This document shows positions 26,856-35,520 of a stretch of 64,000 nucleotides of DNA, piece after piece (the first letter of the stretch is position 1; every line of letters starts with the position of its first letter). The position numbers were made by a program, and so were the translations under genes. The notes beneath the pieces were generated by a model, which saw nothing but the letters and a program-made list of their open reading frames with translations, ran no database searches and was not told the origin of the DNA. This stretch comes from Microbispora corallina (GTDB lineage Bacteria > Actinomycetota > Actinomycetes > Streptosporangiales > Streptosporangiaceae): the NCBI RefSeq assembly GCF_016863035.1, contig NZ_BOOC01000001.1, forward strand, positions 372,001 to 436,000. Reading direction: 5' to 3'.

Positions 26856-26912
26856 CGAAGCCGGTCCGGTCCACAGACGAAGCCGGTCCCGGCGCATCGG
26901 CGAAGCCGTCCC
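26856..26912. repeat. Three short direct repeats after sucB
   Basis: CGAAGCCGGTCC at 26856 and 26878 and CGAAGCCGTCCC at 26901, spaced 22-23 nt. The last copy forms the left arm of the sucB terminator hairpin, so the repeats may be duplicated terminator pieces. Confidence 0.5.
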
Positions 26913-26932
26913 GCATCCCGCGGGGCGGCTTC
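26902..26932 (+). terminator. Hairpin terminator of sucB
   Basis: 13-bp arms (26902-26914 and 26920-26932) with one T-G pair and an ATCCC loop, 64 nt after the sucB stop and 17 nt before the next gene. Confidence 0.65.
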
Positions 26933-26949
26933 CGCCGTATACAGGGACT

Positions 26950-27852
26950 GTGGAGACGATGACGATCGCGGTGACGGGCTCCTCCGGGCTGCTGGGATCG
27001 GCCCTGGTGCGGGCCCTGCGGGCCGAGGGGCACGAGGTGCGCCGGCTCGTACGGCGGGAGCCCGCGGAGCCCGACGAGCGCTTCTGGGACCCGATAAGGG
27101 GCCTTGTGGACCCGGCGTGCCTCGAGGGCGTGGACGCCGTCGTCCACCTGGCCGGCGCCGGGATCGGCGACCGCCGGTGGAACGAGGCGTACAAGCGGGA
27201 GCTGGTGGACAGCCGGGTGACGGGCACGCGCACGCTCGCGGGGGCGCTGGCCGCGCTCGACGGCGGCCCGGCCGCGTTGCTGTCCTCCTCCGCGATCGGT
27301 TTCTACGGGGACACGGGCGACCGGCCGGTGGACGAGTCGGCGCCGGCGGGCACCGGATTCCTGGCCGGCCTGGCGCGGCGGTGGGAGGAGGCGACGGCCC
27401 CCGCCGAGGAGGCGGGCCTGCGCGTCGTCCGGCTCCGCACGGGGGTCGTGCTGAGCGGCGAGGGCGGCGCGCTGGCCAAGGTCCTGCCGATCTTCAAGAT
27501 GGGCGCGGGCGCGGCCCTCGGGACGGGGAGGCAGTACGTCTCGTGGATCTCGCTGCCCGACTGGGTGGGGGCCGTCCGGTTCCTGCTGGATCGCGACGAC
27601 CTGTCGGGGCCGGTCAACGTCACGGCCCCCGAGCCGGTGACCAACGCCGAGTACACCGCGGCCATCGCCCGGGCGCTGCACCGGCCCACGATGCCGCTCA
27701 CCACCCCGCGGCTCGCGCTGCGCCTGGCGCTCGGGGAGTTCGCGGAGGAGGCCGTGCTCGCCGGCCAGCGGGTGATCCCCCGGCGGCTCCTGGACGCGGG
27801 GTACGGGTTCGCCCATCCCACCGTCGGCGACGCGCTGGCCGCCGTACTCTAG
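26950..27852 (+). CDS. TIGR01777-family NAD(P)-dependent epimerase/dehydratase
   Basis: Extended SDR-fold protein of unknown substrate. The 300 residues show the NAD(P) glycine motif VTGSSGLLGSALVRALR, HLAGAGIGDRRW (TIGR01777-specific), SSSAIGFYGDTG with the active Ser/Tyr, and the C-terminal DUF1731-like tail (QRVIPRRLLDAGYGFAHPTV). GTG 26950 is taken; ATG 26959 (MTIAVTGSS) is an alternative three residues later and neither has a clear ribosome site. Its place between sucB and lipB matches Rv2216 of M. tuberculosis as I recall it. Confidence 0.88.
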   Translation: METMTIAVTGSSGLLGSALVRALRAEGHEVRRLVRREPAEPDERFWDPIRGLVDPACLEGVDAVVHLAGAGIGDRRWNEAYKRELVDSRVTGTRTLAGALAALDGGPAALLSSSAIGFYGDTGDRPVDESAPAGTGFLAGLARRWEEATAPAEEAGLRVVRLRTGVVLSGEGGALAKVLPIFKMGAGAALGTGRQYVSWISLPDWVGAVRFLLDRDDLSGPVNVTAPEPVTNAEYTAAIARALHRPTMPLTTPRLALRLALGEFAEEAVLAGQRVIPRRLLDAGYGFAHPTVGDALAAVL

Positions 27853-27883
27853 TGTGTCTGTCGACCTGACACGGGAGTGGGGA

Positions 27884-28630
27884 ATGAGCCGGATCGGGCA
27901 GTCGCACATCGTCGCCATCGGGGGCCGATCGTTCCGGCAGACGGAGCGTTACGGGTTCATCGAGCCCACTCCCCTGTTGCGCTACGTGCTCGACCTGACC
28001 GGCCAGGACCGTCCCAAGCTCGGCCTGCTCGCCACGGCCACCGGCGACGACGCCGACTGGCTGCTCAAGATGTACGGCGCGTTCAGCAGCTGGGACGTCG
28101 AGGTGAGCCATCTCACGGTGTTCCCCATGCCCAACGTGGCCGACCCCCGCGAGTGGATCCTGGAGCAGGACGCGATCTACGTGAGCGGCGGCAGCGTCGC
28201 CAACCTCGCGGCCCTGTGGCGGCTCCACGGGCTCGATGAGGCGTTCGCCGAGGCGTGGCGGGCGGGCGTCGTGCTGTCCGGGCAGAGCGCCGGCGCGCTG
28301 TGCTGGCACGTCGGCGGCAACACCGACTCGTTCGGGCCCACCCTGCGCCCCTGGGCGGAGGGGCTGGCCCTGCTCCCCTACTCCTGCGGCGTCCACTACA
28401 ACTCCGACCCGCAGCGGCGGGCCCTGCTCCAGGAGTCGGTGGCCTCCGGCGAGCTGCCCGAGGGGTACGCCGCCGACGAGGGCGTGGCGCTCCACTACGT
28501 GGGCACCGAGTTCATCCAGGCGGTCAGCGTCGACCCCGAGGGGTACGCCTACCGCCTGGAGCGGGACGGCACCGGAGTCAAGGAGTTCCGTATCGAACCC
28601 CGCCCGCTCACGTCTACCCTGGACGAGTGA
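27884..28630 (+). CDS. Peptidase E-like protein (S51 / type-1 glutamine amidotransferase fold)
   Basis: Serine peptidase of the S51 family (dipeptidase E type, Asp-specific in characterised members). From ATG 27884 the protein has 248 residues: IVAIGGRSFRQTER at the start, YVSGGSVANLAALW, and the nucleophile motif VLSGQSAGALCWH. The ATG has GGAG 6 nt upstream; the GTG at 27854 further up lacks one. The stop overlaps the lipB-like start by 4 nt (GTGA), so it sits in one operon with it. Lack of a signal peptide suggests a cytosolic role. Confidence 0.87.
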   Translation: MSRIGQSHIVAIGGRSFRQTERYGFIEPTPLLRYVLDLTGQDRPKLGLLATATGDDADWLLKMYGAFSSWDVEVSHLTVFPMPNVADPREWILEQDAIYVSGGSVANLAALWRLHGLDEAFAEAWRAGVVLSGQSAGALCWHVGGNTDSFGPTLRPWAEGLALLPYSCGVHYNSDPQRRALLQESVASGELPEGYAADEGVALHYVGTEFIQAVSVDPEGYAYRLERDGTGVKEFRIEPRPLTSTLDE

Positions 28631-29289
28631 AGGGTCTGGCCATCGTCCGCCTGGGCGTCGACGTTCCGTACGAGCAGGCGTGGACCCTGCAGCGGCGGCT
28701 CCACGCGCGGCGGGCGGCGGGCGAGATCTCCGACCTGTGCCTGATGCTCGAGCACGCCCCGGTCTACACGGCGGGCAAGCGCACGCTGCCCCAGGACCGT
28801 CCGGTCGACGGCACTCCCGTCATCGACGTCGACCGCGGTGGCCAGATCACCTGGCACGGTCCCGGTCAGCTCGTCGGGTACCCCATCCTCAGGATCGACG
28901 ACGTCGCCGGCTACGTGCGGACGCTCGAGGAGGTCCTCATCCAGGTCTGCGCCGACTTCGGGCTGACCGCCCGCCGGGTCGAGGGCCACGGCGGGGTCTG
29001 GGTGCCCGGCGACGCCGGCCACGGGCTGCCCGACCGCCGGATCGGCACGATCGGCATCCGGGTGTCCCGCGGCGTGACCATGCACGGCTTCGCGCTCAAC
29101 TGCGTCAACGACCTGAGCTGGTACACCCGGATCATGCGGGGCGACGTCGGCGACGCGGGGGTCACCTCGCTGTCCGCCGAGACCGGGCGGCGCATCACGG
29201 TCGACGAGGTGATCCCGTTCGCCGAGAAGCGCCTGGCCGAGGCCCTCGGCGCCGAGCCGTACGACCTGTACGAGGAAGACCTCGCCTGA
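28627..29289 (+). CDS. lipB: Octanoyl-ACP:protein octanoyltransferase homologue LipB lacking the catalytic dyad
   Basis: LipB moves octanoate from ACP to the lipoyl lysine of target proteins. The 220-residue protein is clearly a family member: LEHAPVYTAGKRTLPQDR, DVDRGGQITWHGPGQLVGYP, and RGVTMHGFALNCVNDLSW. The known dyad (Lys142/Cys176 in M. tuberculosis, in the RKVAAIG and IVPCGI motifs) is not conserved: the first motif reads DRRIGTIG (Lys to Arg138) and the second IMRGDVGDAG (Cys to Gly172), in a gap-free local alignment. The fold motifs and length are otherwise intact, with no frameshift. So it may be inactive, use another nucleophile (Cys159 is near), or be regulatory. GTG 28627 overlaps the peptidase stop. 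Confidence 0.85.
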   Translation: MKGLAIVRLGVDVPYEQAWTLQRRLHARRAAGEISDLCLMLEHAPVYTAGKRTLPQDRPVDGTPVIDVDRGGQITWHGPGQLVGYPILRIDDVAGYVRTLEEVLIQVCADFGLTARRVEGHGGVWVPGDAGHGLPDRRIGTIGIRVSRGVTMHGFALNCVNDLSWYTRIMRGDVGDAGVTSLSAETGRRITVDEVIPFAEKRLAEALGAEPYDLYEEDLA

Positions 29290-29360
29290 GCCGCGCCACC
29301 TCCCCCGCCTGGGACGGGAGCTGTCTCAAGTCGCGTGAAGGCAGGTAATAAGCTGGGGTG

Positions 29361-29477
29361 GTGAACGAGCGAGCCGACGAGTTCGGCGGCCTGGACGTGG
29401 GACCGATCCCCGGGTCTCCGCTCGTACCTGAGGCCCGCGGATCGATGCCGCGGGGTGCCGCGAAGGATGTCGCATGA
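29361..29477 (+). CDS. Possible 38-residue leader ORF overlapping the lipA start
   Basis: Short reading frame from GTG 29361 to TGA 29475-29477; the stop overlaps the lipA ATG by 4 nt (ATGA). The peptide begins [18 protein letters not shown] and has no recognisable domain. Weak purine-rich sequence (AGCTGGGG) precedes it. The 4-nt coupling to lipA is like real operon junctions in this window, which is the main support. It could equally be chance. Confidence 0.3.
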   Translation: MNERADEFGGLDVGPIPGSPLVPEARGSMPRGAAKDVA

Positions 29478-30415
29478 CGGTCGCACCGGAAGGTCGCAAG
29501 CTCCTCCGCCTGGAGGTGCGCAACAGCCAGACCCCCATAGAGAAGAAGCCGCCGTGGATCAAGACGCGGCTGCACAACGGTCCCAACTACAACGAGATCA
29601 AATCGCTCGTCCGGGGCGCGGGGCTGCACACGGTCTGCCAGGAGGCGGGCTGTCCCAACATCTCCGAGTGCTGGGAGGACCGGGAGGCCACGTTCCTCAT
29701 CGGCGGCGACCAGTGCACCCGGCGCTGCGACTTCTGCCAGATCGACACCGGCAAGCCCGCCGAGTACGACAGGGACGAGCCGCGCCGCGTCGCGGAGTCG
29801 GTGCTCCAGATGGGGCTCCGGTACGCCACGGTGACCGGCGTCGCCCGTGACGACCTGCCCGACGGCGGCTCCTGGCTGTACGCCGAGACCGCGCGGCAGA
29901 TCCACGCGGCCGTCCCCGGCTGCGGCGTCGAGCTCCTCGTGCCCGACTTCAACGGCCACCGCGACCAGTTGGAGGAGGTCTTCTCCTCCCGGCCCGAGGT
30001 GTTCGCCCACAACATCGAGACCGTGCCGCGGATCTTCAAGCGGATCCGTCCCGCGTTCCGCTACGAGCGCTCCCTCCAGGTCATCACGATGGCCCGCGAG
30101 GCCGGGCTCGTCACCAAGTCGAACCTCATCCTCGGCATGGGCGAGGAGCGCGAGGAGATCGGCCAGGCCCTGCGCGACCTGTACGACGCGGGCTGCGACC
30201 TGGTCACGATCACGCAGTACCTGCGGCCGAGCCCGCGCCACCACCCCGTTGACCGGTGGGTGAAGCCCGAGGAGTTCGTCGAGCTCAAGCAGGAGGCCGA
30301 GGAGATCGGCTTCGCCGGCGTGATGTCCGGGCCGCTCGTGCGGTCGTCCTACCGTGCCGGGCGCCTGTACCAGCAGGCGGTCGCCGCCCGCGTGGGCGAG
30401 TCTCGTTTTCATTAA
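29474..30415 (+). CDS. lipA: Lipoyl synthase (radical SAM)
   Basis: Inserts two sulfurs into octanoyl groups on lipoyl domains, using SAM and two [4Fe-4S] clusters. The 313-residue protein has the auxiliary-cluster cysteines ([19 protein letters not shown]), the radical-SAM motif CTRRCDFCQ, the [20 protein letters not shown] stretch and the C-terminal serine motif VRSSYRAG. All ligands are present. ATG 29474 has weak GGAT upstream but fits the family N-terminus ([17 protein letters not shown]). It follows lipB by 184 nt with a possible leader ORF between. Confidence 0.96.
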   Translation: MTVAPEGRKLLRLEVRNSQTPIEKKPPWIKTRLHNGPNYNEIKSLVRGAGLHTVCQEAGCPNISECWEDREATFLIGGDQCTRRCDFCQIDTGKPAEYDRDEPRRVAESVLQMGLRYATVTGVARDDLPDGGSWLYAETARQIHAAVPGCGVELLVPDFNGHRDQLEEVFSSRPEVFAHNIETVPRIFKRIRPAFRYERSLQVITMAREAGLVTKSNLILGMGEEREEIGQALRDLYDAGCDLVTITQYLRPSPRHHPVDRWVKPEEFVELKQEAEEIGFAGVMSGPLVRSSYRAGRLYQQAVAARVGESRFH

Positions 30416-30444
30416 GCCCGTCAGGGATTTGTATCCTTCACACC

Positions 30445-31116
30445 ATGGCGAAAGACGCAGCGGCTCCGGGGCGGCTCAAGCAGCTCCGGATGGTCGCCCA
30501 GATCATCAAGCAGGCTAACCCCAAGGGCATGCCGATCGTCTACGCGTCGGCACTGGCCACGCTCGTCCTCTTCGTCGTCCTCGGGCTGATCTTCAGCTGG
30601 ACGTGGATCGTCTTCGGCGTCTTCGCCGCCGTGCTGGTCGGGATGCTCGTCTTCAGCCGGTTCGCGCAGACCGCGCAGTACAGCATGCTGCACGGCCAGC
30701 CGGGGGCGGCGTACGCGATCCTGCAGGGCATGCGCGGGACGTGGCACGTCGAGGAGAAGCCGGTGGCCGTCAACCGCGACCAGGACCTGGTGTTCCGCGT
30801 CGTCGGCTACCCCGGGGTCATCCTGGTCTCCGAGGGGCCGCCGAGCCGTGTCCAGCGGATGCTGGTGGCGGAGAAGAAGCGCGTGCAGCGCGTGGCGGTC
30901 GACGTCCCCGTGTACGACGTGCAGTGCGGCGACGCGGAGGGCCAGATCCCGCTGGCCAAGTTGCAGCGGCATCTGATGAAGCTGCCGCGCAACCTCAAGA
31001 AGGGCGCCGTCTCCGAGGTCAACAACCGCATGCGGGCGCTGACCCCGGCCGTGCCGATGCCGAAGGGCCCGCTGCCGAAGGGCGTGCGGATGCCCCGCGG
31101 CCCGAAGATGCGCTGA
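30445..31116 (+). CDS. DUF4191 domain membrane protein
   Basis: Actinobacterial conserved protein of unknown function. The 223 residues begin with a basic stretch (RLKQLRMVAQIIKQANPKG), two membrane helices (about 30-50 and 52-70), and a cytosolic C-terminal domain with YSMLHGQPGAAYAILQGMRG and VGYPGVILVSEGPPSRV, ending in Pro/Lys/Gly-rich MPKGPLPKG. These features define DUF4191, which as I recall lies beside lipA in mycobacteria and streptomycetes. ATG 30445 is 29 nt after lipA, so it is probably cotranscribed. The upstream open frame within lipA is not used. Confidence 0.9.
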   Translation: MAKDAAAPGRLKQLRMVAQIIKQANPKGMPIVYASALATLVLFVVLGLIFSWTWIVFGVFAAVLVGMLVFSRFAQTAQYSMLHGQPGAAYAILQGMRGTWHVEEKPVAVNRDQDLVFRVVGYPGVILVSEGPPSRVQRMLVAEKKRVQRVAVDVPVYDVQCGDAEGQIPLAKLQRHLMKLPRNLKKGAVSEVNNRMRALTPAVPMPKGPLPKGVRMPRGPKMR

Positions 31117-31122
31117 GGCCCG

Positions 31123-31914
31123 ATGGACGTGGGCCGGCGGGCGGTCTCCCGCACGGAGACCGCCCGGGCCAACCGGGGCTGGTGGGACGGCGCCGCCGAC
31201 GACTATCAGTCCGAGCACGGGGACTTCCTGCGGGACGACGGGTTCGTGTGGTGCCCCGAGGGGCTCGACGAGGCCGACGCCCGGCTGCTCGGCCAGGTGT
31301 CGGGCCTGCGGATCCTCGAGGTCGGCTGCGGCGCCGGGCAGTGCGGCCGCTGGCTCGCCGGCGAGGGCGCCGCGGTGGTCGGGGTCGACCTGTCCTACCG
31401 GCAGCTCCAGCACTCCCGGCGCATCGACCTGGACACGGGCTCGGCGCTGCCGGTCGCGCAGGCCGACGCCGAGGCCCTGCCGTTCCGCGACGCCTCGTTC
31501 GACCTCGCCTGCTCGGCCTTCGGGGCGCTGCCGTTCGTCGCCGACGCGGGCGCCGCGCTCCGGGAGGTCCGCCGGGTCCTGCGGCCCGGCGGGCGGTTCG
31601 TGTTCTCGGTCAGCCACCCCATCCGGTGGGCCTTCCCCGACGACCCGGGCGAGCGCGGGCTGACCGCCGACCGCCCCTACTTCGACCGCTCGCCGTACGT
31701 CGAGTTCTCCGAGGACGGGACGCCGTCGTACGTCGAACACCACCGCACGATGGGCGACTGGGTCGGCCTGATCCACGCGGCGGGGTTCACGCTCGCCGGC
31801 CTCGTGGAGCCGGAGTGGCCGGAGGGCCACGACCGGACCTGGGGCGGGTGGAGCCCGCTGCGCGGCCGGCTGCTCCCCGGCACCGCGATCTTCCAGTGCC
31901 TCGCTAGAGGTTGA
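31123..31914 (+). CDS. Class I SAM-dependent methyltransferase
   Basis: Small-molecule or macromolecule methyltransferase of unknown target. The 263 residues show the SAM-binding motif I ILEVGCGAGQCGRWLA (64-79), the acidic end of strand 2 (VVGVDLS), motif II around AQADAEALPFRDASFDLACSAFG, and REVRRVLRPGGRFVFSVSHP. It begins 6 nt after the DUF4191 stop, so belongs to the lipA operon. Its 3' end overlaps the convergent RDD gene by 11 nt. ATG 31123 is assumed; later starts are possible because the first 15 residues are poorly conserved. Confidence 0.88.
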   Translation: MDVGRRAVSRTETARANRGWWDGAADDYQSEHGDFLRDDGFVWCPEGLDEADARLLGQVSGLRILEVGCGAGQCGRWLAGEGAAVVGVDLSYRQLQHSRRIDLDTGSALPVAQADAEALPFRDASFDLACSAFGALPFVADAGAALREVRRVLRPGGRFVFSVSHPIRWAFPDDPGERGLTADRPYFDRSPYVEFSEDGTPSYVEHHRTMGDWVGLIHAAGFTLAGLVEPEWPEGHDRTWGGWSPLRGRLLPGTAIFQCLARG

Positions 31915-32365
31915 CCACCACGGTCGCTGCCGCGCGATCGTGCAGCCCGCGGCGGTCGCGATCCCAGATCACCGCCGGCACGGCGAGGCACAGCAGCAGC
32001 GTGCGGACCAGCACGGCCAGGAACGGCGGCCGTCCGCCGTCGAGGGCCGCCACACGGATGCCGAACAGCCGCATGCCGAGGGTCATGCCGAGCGTGCCGA
32101 CCAGCACGACGTACTCCGCGGCGAAGATCCCGAGCCCGGCGAAGCTCTGGTCGCTGCCGTGCAGGTGCAGCAGCCCGCCCGCGATGGCCCAGGTGCACAG
32201 GACCCAGTCGACGACGACGGCGCCGAGGCGGCGGCCCCAGCTCGCGACGGCTCCGGGGCCCGCCTGCGGCAGGCCGAGCCGCTCACCCGGGTAGCCGAGA
32301 TCGGTTCCCGTGGCCCGGGTGCCGCCGAGCCACGTCTGCGTCCATCGCGGCTGCCGGTCACTCAT
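31904..32365 (-). CDS. RDD family membrane protein
   Basis: Small integral membrane protein with the RDD domain. The 153 residues contain SWGRRLGAVVVDWVL (the R and D of the RDD motif), three membrane helices (about 46-68, 78-96 and 115-133) and the MRLFGIRV and DRRGLHDRAAATVVV segments typical of the family. Function unknown; some RDD proteins are Na+/H+ antiporters. A similar RDD gene lies just before glnA1 in M. tuberculosis as I recall, so its position is conserved. Its stop overlaps the methyltransferase gene end. Confidence 0.88.
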   Translation of the reverse strand: MSDRQPRWTQTWLGGTRATGTDLGYPGERLGLPQAGPGAVASWGRRLGAVVVDWVLCTWAIAGGLLHLHGSDQSFAGLGIFAAEYVVLVGTLGMTLGMRLFGIRVAALDGGRPPFLAVLVRTLLLCLAVPAVIWDRDRRGLHDRAAATVVVNL

Positions 32366-32494
32366 GGTTCATCAGCGTATCGGGGGCGGTGACCGGTCTG
32401 GCATTCGGAGGCGCGGCGCTTCATGATTGGGCACGCCATGGCTTGTTTTGTCCTCTATCGTTAGACGCTTCGGACCTAGCGCTGGGAGTGATCG

Positions 32495-33556
32495 GTGCGG
32501 CCGGCGGATCCTGATGACATCGACGCCCGTTTCGAGGCGTTGATCGCCCAGTTCGACGAGGACGAGATCCGGCGGATCACCGCCGAGGCCGAGCGCGGGC
32601 TCGGCCCGGGCGGCCGCCGGGCGCGGGCCCCCGTCGTGGTCCTCGCGCTGGCCGCGCTGGTCGTGGCCGTCGGGCTGGTGATCAGTCTGCGCCCCGACGT
32701 GCTCGGCAAGCTGGGCTCGCTGCGGTCGGCGGCCGCCGGCGGGGAGCCGGCGCACCAGCCGCACTTCGGCCCCGCGGTCGCGCGGCCCGGCCCCGTGCTC
32801 ACGCCGATCAGCGACGATGACGACGCGTTCCTCGAAGGCGGCGGCGTGGCCTCGGCGCTGCCGCCCGTCGACCCGTTCGCCGGCTCCCGGGCCGCCGGTT
32901 TCGCCGACGGCGTGAAGGGGGTCGTGCTCCCCCGGGCCCGGGCGCTCGGCGGGCTGAGCCGCAAGCAGGTGGCCAAGGCGCTCCGGCGCGTACGGCGCCT
33001 GCTGGCGGCGGCCCGGCTCGACCCGGCCGCGATCAGGGGCGGCAGGCCGTCCGCGCTCGCCAAGCTGCTGGACCCGGAGCAGCGGGCGTACTTCCTCAAG
33101 CACCTCGACAAGGGCCGCGCCTCCAACACCCGCGCCTGGGCGTTCAGCCTCGCGCCGGGGAGCGCCGATCTGACGACGGACACCGTGAAGGTCGACGGCG
33201 CGACCACGACGGCCAGGCGGCGGTCGAAGGACGGCCGCGGCGGGATCACGATCACGGCCGACTACCTGCTCGTGTACGCCGTGAACCGGCCAGGCGACCG
33301 GGCCTCCGCCCGGCGGCTCGTGGACCATTACCGCGCGCGTTTCTCCGCCTGGGAGGAGGACGGGGACGTCGTCGTCTGGCTCGACCAGACGTCGTCGGGA
33401 ACGGCCGGCGCGAGTTGCGATTTCGACGACGGATTCGTCCATCCGCATTTCGACGGCGAGTCGCAGCGGGTGCAGCCGTCCGGCCCGCCCGCCGATCCGT
33501 ACAACCGGGGACACGACGTGGCGCGCGGCGGGTGCCAGGCGACGACGAGGACCTGA
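32495..33556 (+). CDS. Single-pass membrane protein of unknown function
   Basis: I do not recognise a family. The 353-residue protein (GTG start with GGGAG upstream) has an acidic cytosolic N-terminus (PDDIDARFEALIAQFDEDEIRRITAEAE), one membrane helix at about 46-65 (VVVLALAALVVAVGLVIS), and an extracytoplasmic region. The outer part includes a basic helical section (RALGGLSRKQVAKALRRVRR) and ends with a folded domain with three Cys, the last two in GASCDFDDGF and ARGGCQ, perhaps a disulfide. ITITADYLLVYAVNR and YRARFSAWEEDGDVVVWLDQ suggest a beta-rich outer domain. It is upstream of glnA but has its own gap and promoter. Confidence 0.75.
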   Translation: MRPADPDDIDARFEALIAQFDEDEIRRITAEAERGLGPGGRRARAPVVVLALAALVVAVGLVISLRPDVLGKLGSLRSAAAGGEPAHQPHFGPAVARPGPVLTPISDDDDAFLEGGGVASALPPVDPFAGSRAAGFADGVKGVVLPRARALGGLSRKQVAKALRRVRRLLAAARLDPAAIRGGRPSALAKLLDPEQRAYFLKHLDKGRASNTRAWAFSLAPGSADLTTDTVKVDGATTTARRRSKDGRGGITITADYLLVYAVNRPGDRASARRLVDHYRARFSAWEEDGDVVVWLDQTSSGTAGASCDFDDGFVHPHFDGESQRVQPSGPPADPYNRGHDVARGGCQATTRT

Positions 33557-33672
33557 TCCGTGCGTAGGATGGGGCTCTGACCTGCGCCGACTCGGCAACC
33601 GGGGGGTGATCTCCGAGGGCGCGGGCGCGCCGCGGGACAGCGGGTCCCAGCGGTGCTGTTGAGGCGTTTCCA

Positions 33673-33710
33673 TTAACACGCGCGAAACAAACGAGACATG
33701 GCGCGGAAAC
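33673..33710 (+). promoter_or_regulatory. GlnR-type binding site upstream of glnA
   Basis: Four 5-nt boxes with exact 6-nt spacers: TTAAC (33673), GAAAC (33684), GACAT (33695) and GAAAC (33706). The recalled GlnR consensus in streptomycetes is gTnAc-n6-GaAAc repeated at 22 bp; three boxes match well and GACAT poorly. It lies 52-89 nt before the glnA start, so nitrogen control of glnA by GlnR is likely. Confidence 0.65.
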
Positions 33711-33761
33711 GGCGCGCGCCTATTTTCGGGTTGCTAGCCCATGCCCCTGGGAGGTTCGAGA

Positions 33762-35186
33762 GTGTTCAACTCCGCCGACGACGTCCTCAAGTTCATCCGG
33801 GACGAGGGTGTGCAGTTCGTTGACGTCAGGTTCACGGACCTGCCGGGCACGACGCACCACTTCACCTTCCCGTCCGAGAACTTCGGGCCGAATGTCTTCT
33901 CCGACGGCCTGATGTTCGACGGCTCGTCCATTCGCGGTTTCCAGGCCATCCACGAGTCGGACATGCTCCTGCTGCCCGACCCGAGCACGGCCGTGCTCGA
34001 CCCGTTCCGTCAGCACAAGACGCTGAACATCAACTTCTTCGTGCACGACCCGCTGACGGGCGAGGCCTACAGCCGGGACCCCCGCAACGTCGCCCGTAAG
34101 GCCGAGGAGTACCTCAAGGGCACGGGCATCGCGGACACCGTCTACTTCGGCCCCGAGGCCGAGTTCTACATCTTCGACGACGTCCGCTTCGAGACGCGTC
34201 AGAACGCGGGCTACTACTACATCGACTCCATCGAGGGCGCCTGGAACACCGGCAAGGCCTCCGAGGGCGGCAACCTGGGCTACAAGCCGCGCTACAAGGG
34301 CGGCTACTTCCCCGTCCCGCCGATGGACCACTTCACCGACCTGCGCTCCGAGATGGTCCGCAACCTCATCGACGCGGGCATCGAGACCGAGATGCAGCAC
34401 CACGAGGTGGGCACCGCCGGCCAGGCCGAGATCGACTTCAGGTTCGGCACACTGCTCAAGACGGCCGACAACCTGATGCTGTACAAGTACATCATCAAGA
34501 GCACCGCCATCCAGGCCGGCCGCACCGTCACGTTCATGCCCAAGCCGATCTTCGGTGACAACGGCTCCGGCATGCACTGCCACCAGTCGCTCTGGAAGGA
34601 CGGCGAGCCCCTCTTCTACGACGAGGTCGGCTACGCCGGGCTGTCGGACACCGCGCGTTACTACATCGGCGGCCTGCTCAAGCACGCCCCGTCGCTGCTC
34701 GCCTTCACGAACCCGACGGTGAACTCCTACCACCGTCTGGTGCCGGGCTACGAGGCCCCGGTCAACCTGGTCTACTCCCAGCGCAACCGGTCGGCCTGCG
34801 TCCGCATCCCGATCACGGGCTCCAACCCGAAGGCCAAGCGCATCGAGTTCCGCGTCCCGGACCCGTCCTGCAACCCGTACTTCGCCTTCGCCGCGATGCT
34901 GATGGCGGGCCTGGACGGCATCCGCAACAAGATCGAGCCGCCGGAGCCGGTCGACAAGGACCTCTACGAGCTCCCGCCGGAGGAGGCCCGCAACATCCCG
35001 CAGGTGCCGGGCTCGCTGCCCGCCGTCCTCGACGCGCTCGAGGCCGACCACGACTACCTGCTCGAGGGCGGCGTCTTCACGCCCGACCTCATCGAGACCT
35101 GGGTGGCCTACAAGCGCGAGAACGAGGTCGACCCGATCCGCCTCCGCCCGCACCCGCACGAGTTCGAGCTCTACTACGACGTGTGA
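33762..35186 (+). CDS. glnA: Glutamine synthetase type I (GlnA)
   Basis: ATP-dependent synthesis of glutamine from glutamate and ammonium; dodecameric. From GTG 33762 the protein has 474 residues, the usual length. It shows [28 protein letters not shown], the ATP-binding motif [34 protein letters not shown], and the adenylylation site with Tyr in [12 protein letters not shown], a target of GlnE (encoded at 57.4-60.4 kb). GTG 33762 is chosen over ATG 33741 because GGGAGG lies 7 nt before it and the protein then starts [11 protein letters not shown] as in the family. Preceded by a GlnR-type site. Confidence 0.97.
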   Translation: MFNSADDVLKFIRDEGVQFVDVRFTDLPGTTHHFTFPSENFGPNVFSDGLMFDGSSIRGFQAIHESDMLLLPDPSTAVLDPFRQHKTLNINFFVHDPLTGEAYSRDPRNVARKAEEYLKGTGIADTVYFGPEAEFYIFDDVRFETRQNAGYYYIDSIEGAWNTGKASEGGNLGYKPRYKGGYFPVPPMDHFTDLRSEMVRNLIDAGIETEMQHHEVGTAGQAEIDFRFGTLLKTADNLMLYKYIIKSTAIQAGRTVTFMPKPIFGDNGSGMHCHQSLWKDGEPLFYDEVGYAGLSDTARYYIGGLLKHAPSLLAFTNPTVNSYHRLVPGYEAPVNLVYSQRNRSACVRIPITGSNPKAKRIEFRVPDPSCNPYFAFAAMLMAGLDGIRNKIEPPEPVDKDLYELPPEEARNIPQVPGSLPAVLDALEADHDYLLEGGVFTPDLIETWVAYKRENEVDPIRLRPHPHEFELYYDV

Positions 35187-35213
35187 CCGGCGACCGCGCG
35201 GTGACGTGCATGT

Positions 35214-35480
35214 TCATCGCGCGGTGTCCGGCTGGTTCCGCCTCGGTTCCGTCCGAGCGGCGAGCACCGCATCCATGGCGGCCCGGGTCGACTCGTCAGA
35301 GTCGGGCCCCAGGTGGCCGTAGGTGTCGAGCGTGGTCTTGGCGCCGGCATGGCGGAGACGGGCCTGGACGACCTTGACGTCAGCGCCAGAGGAGATCAGG
35401 AGCGACGCGAGGTAGTGCCGCACGTCGTGGAATCGGAAGCCCGTGGGAAGGTCCTGCACCTTGCCGCGGGCTTTCCGCAT
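35214..35480 (-). pseudogene. Tyrosine recombinase (phage-type integrase), C-terminal fragment
   Basis: Only the last part of the catalytic domain remains (88 codons): KARGKVQDLPTGFRFHDVRH gives the His-x-x-Arg box, followed by SSGADVKVVQARLRHAG (second Arg-His region) and TTLDTYGHLGPDSDEST, where the Tyr of DTYGHL is the nucleophile. The N-terminal domain and the first catalytic Arg are missing; upstream sequence changes into a transposase fragment. Integrases of this type are carried by actinomycete integrative elements and phages. It lies 27 nt past glnA. A second partial copy is at 39.35 kb. Confidence 0.8.
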
Positions 35481-35520
35481 TGCGCGCTCAAGCGTCCAGG
35501 GACCGACCTGAGCGCCGCTG

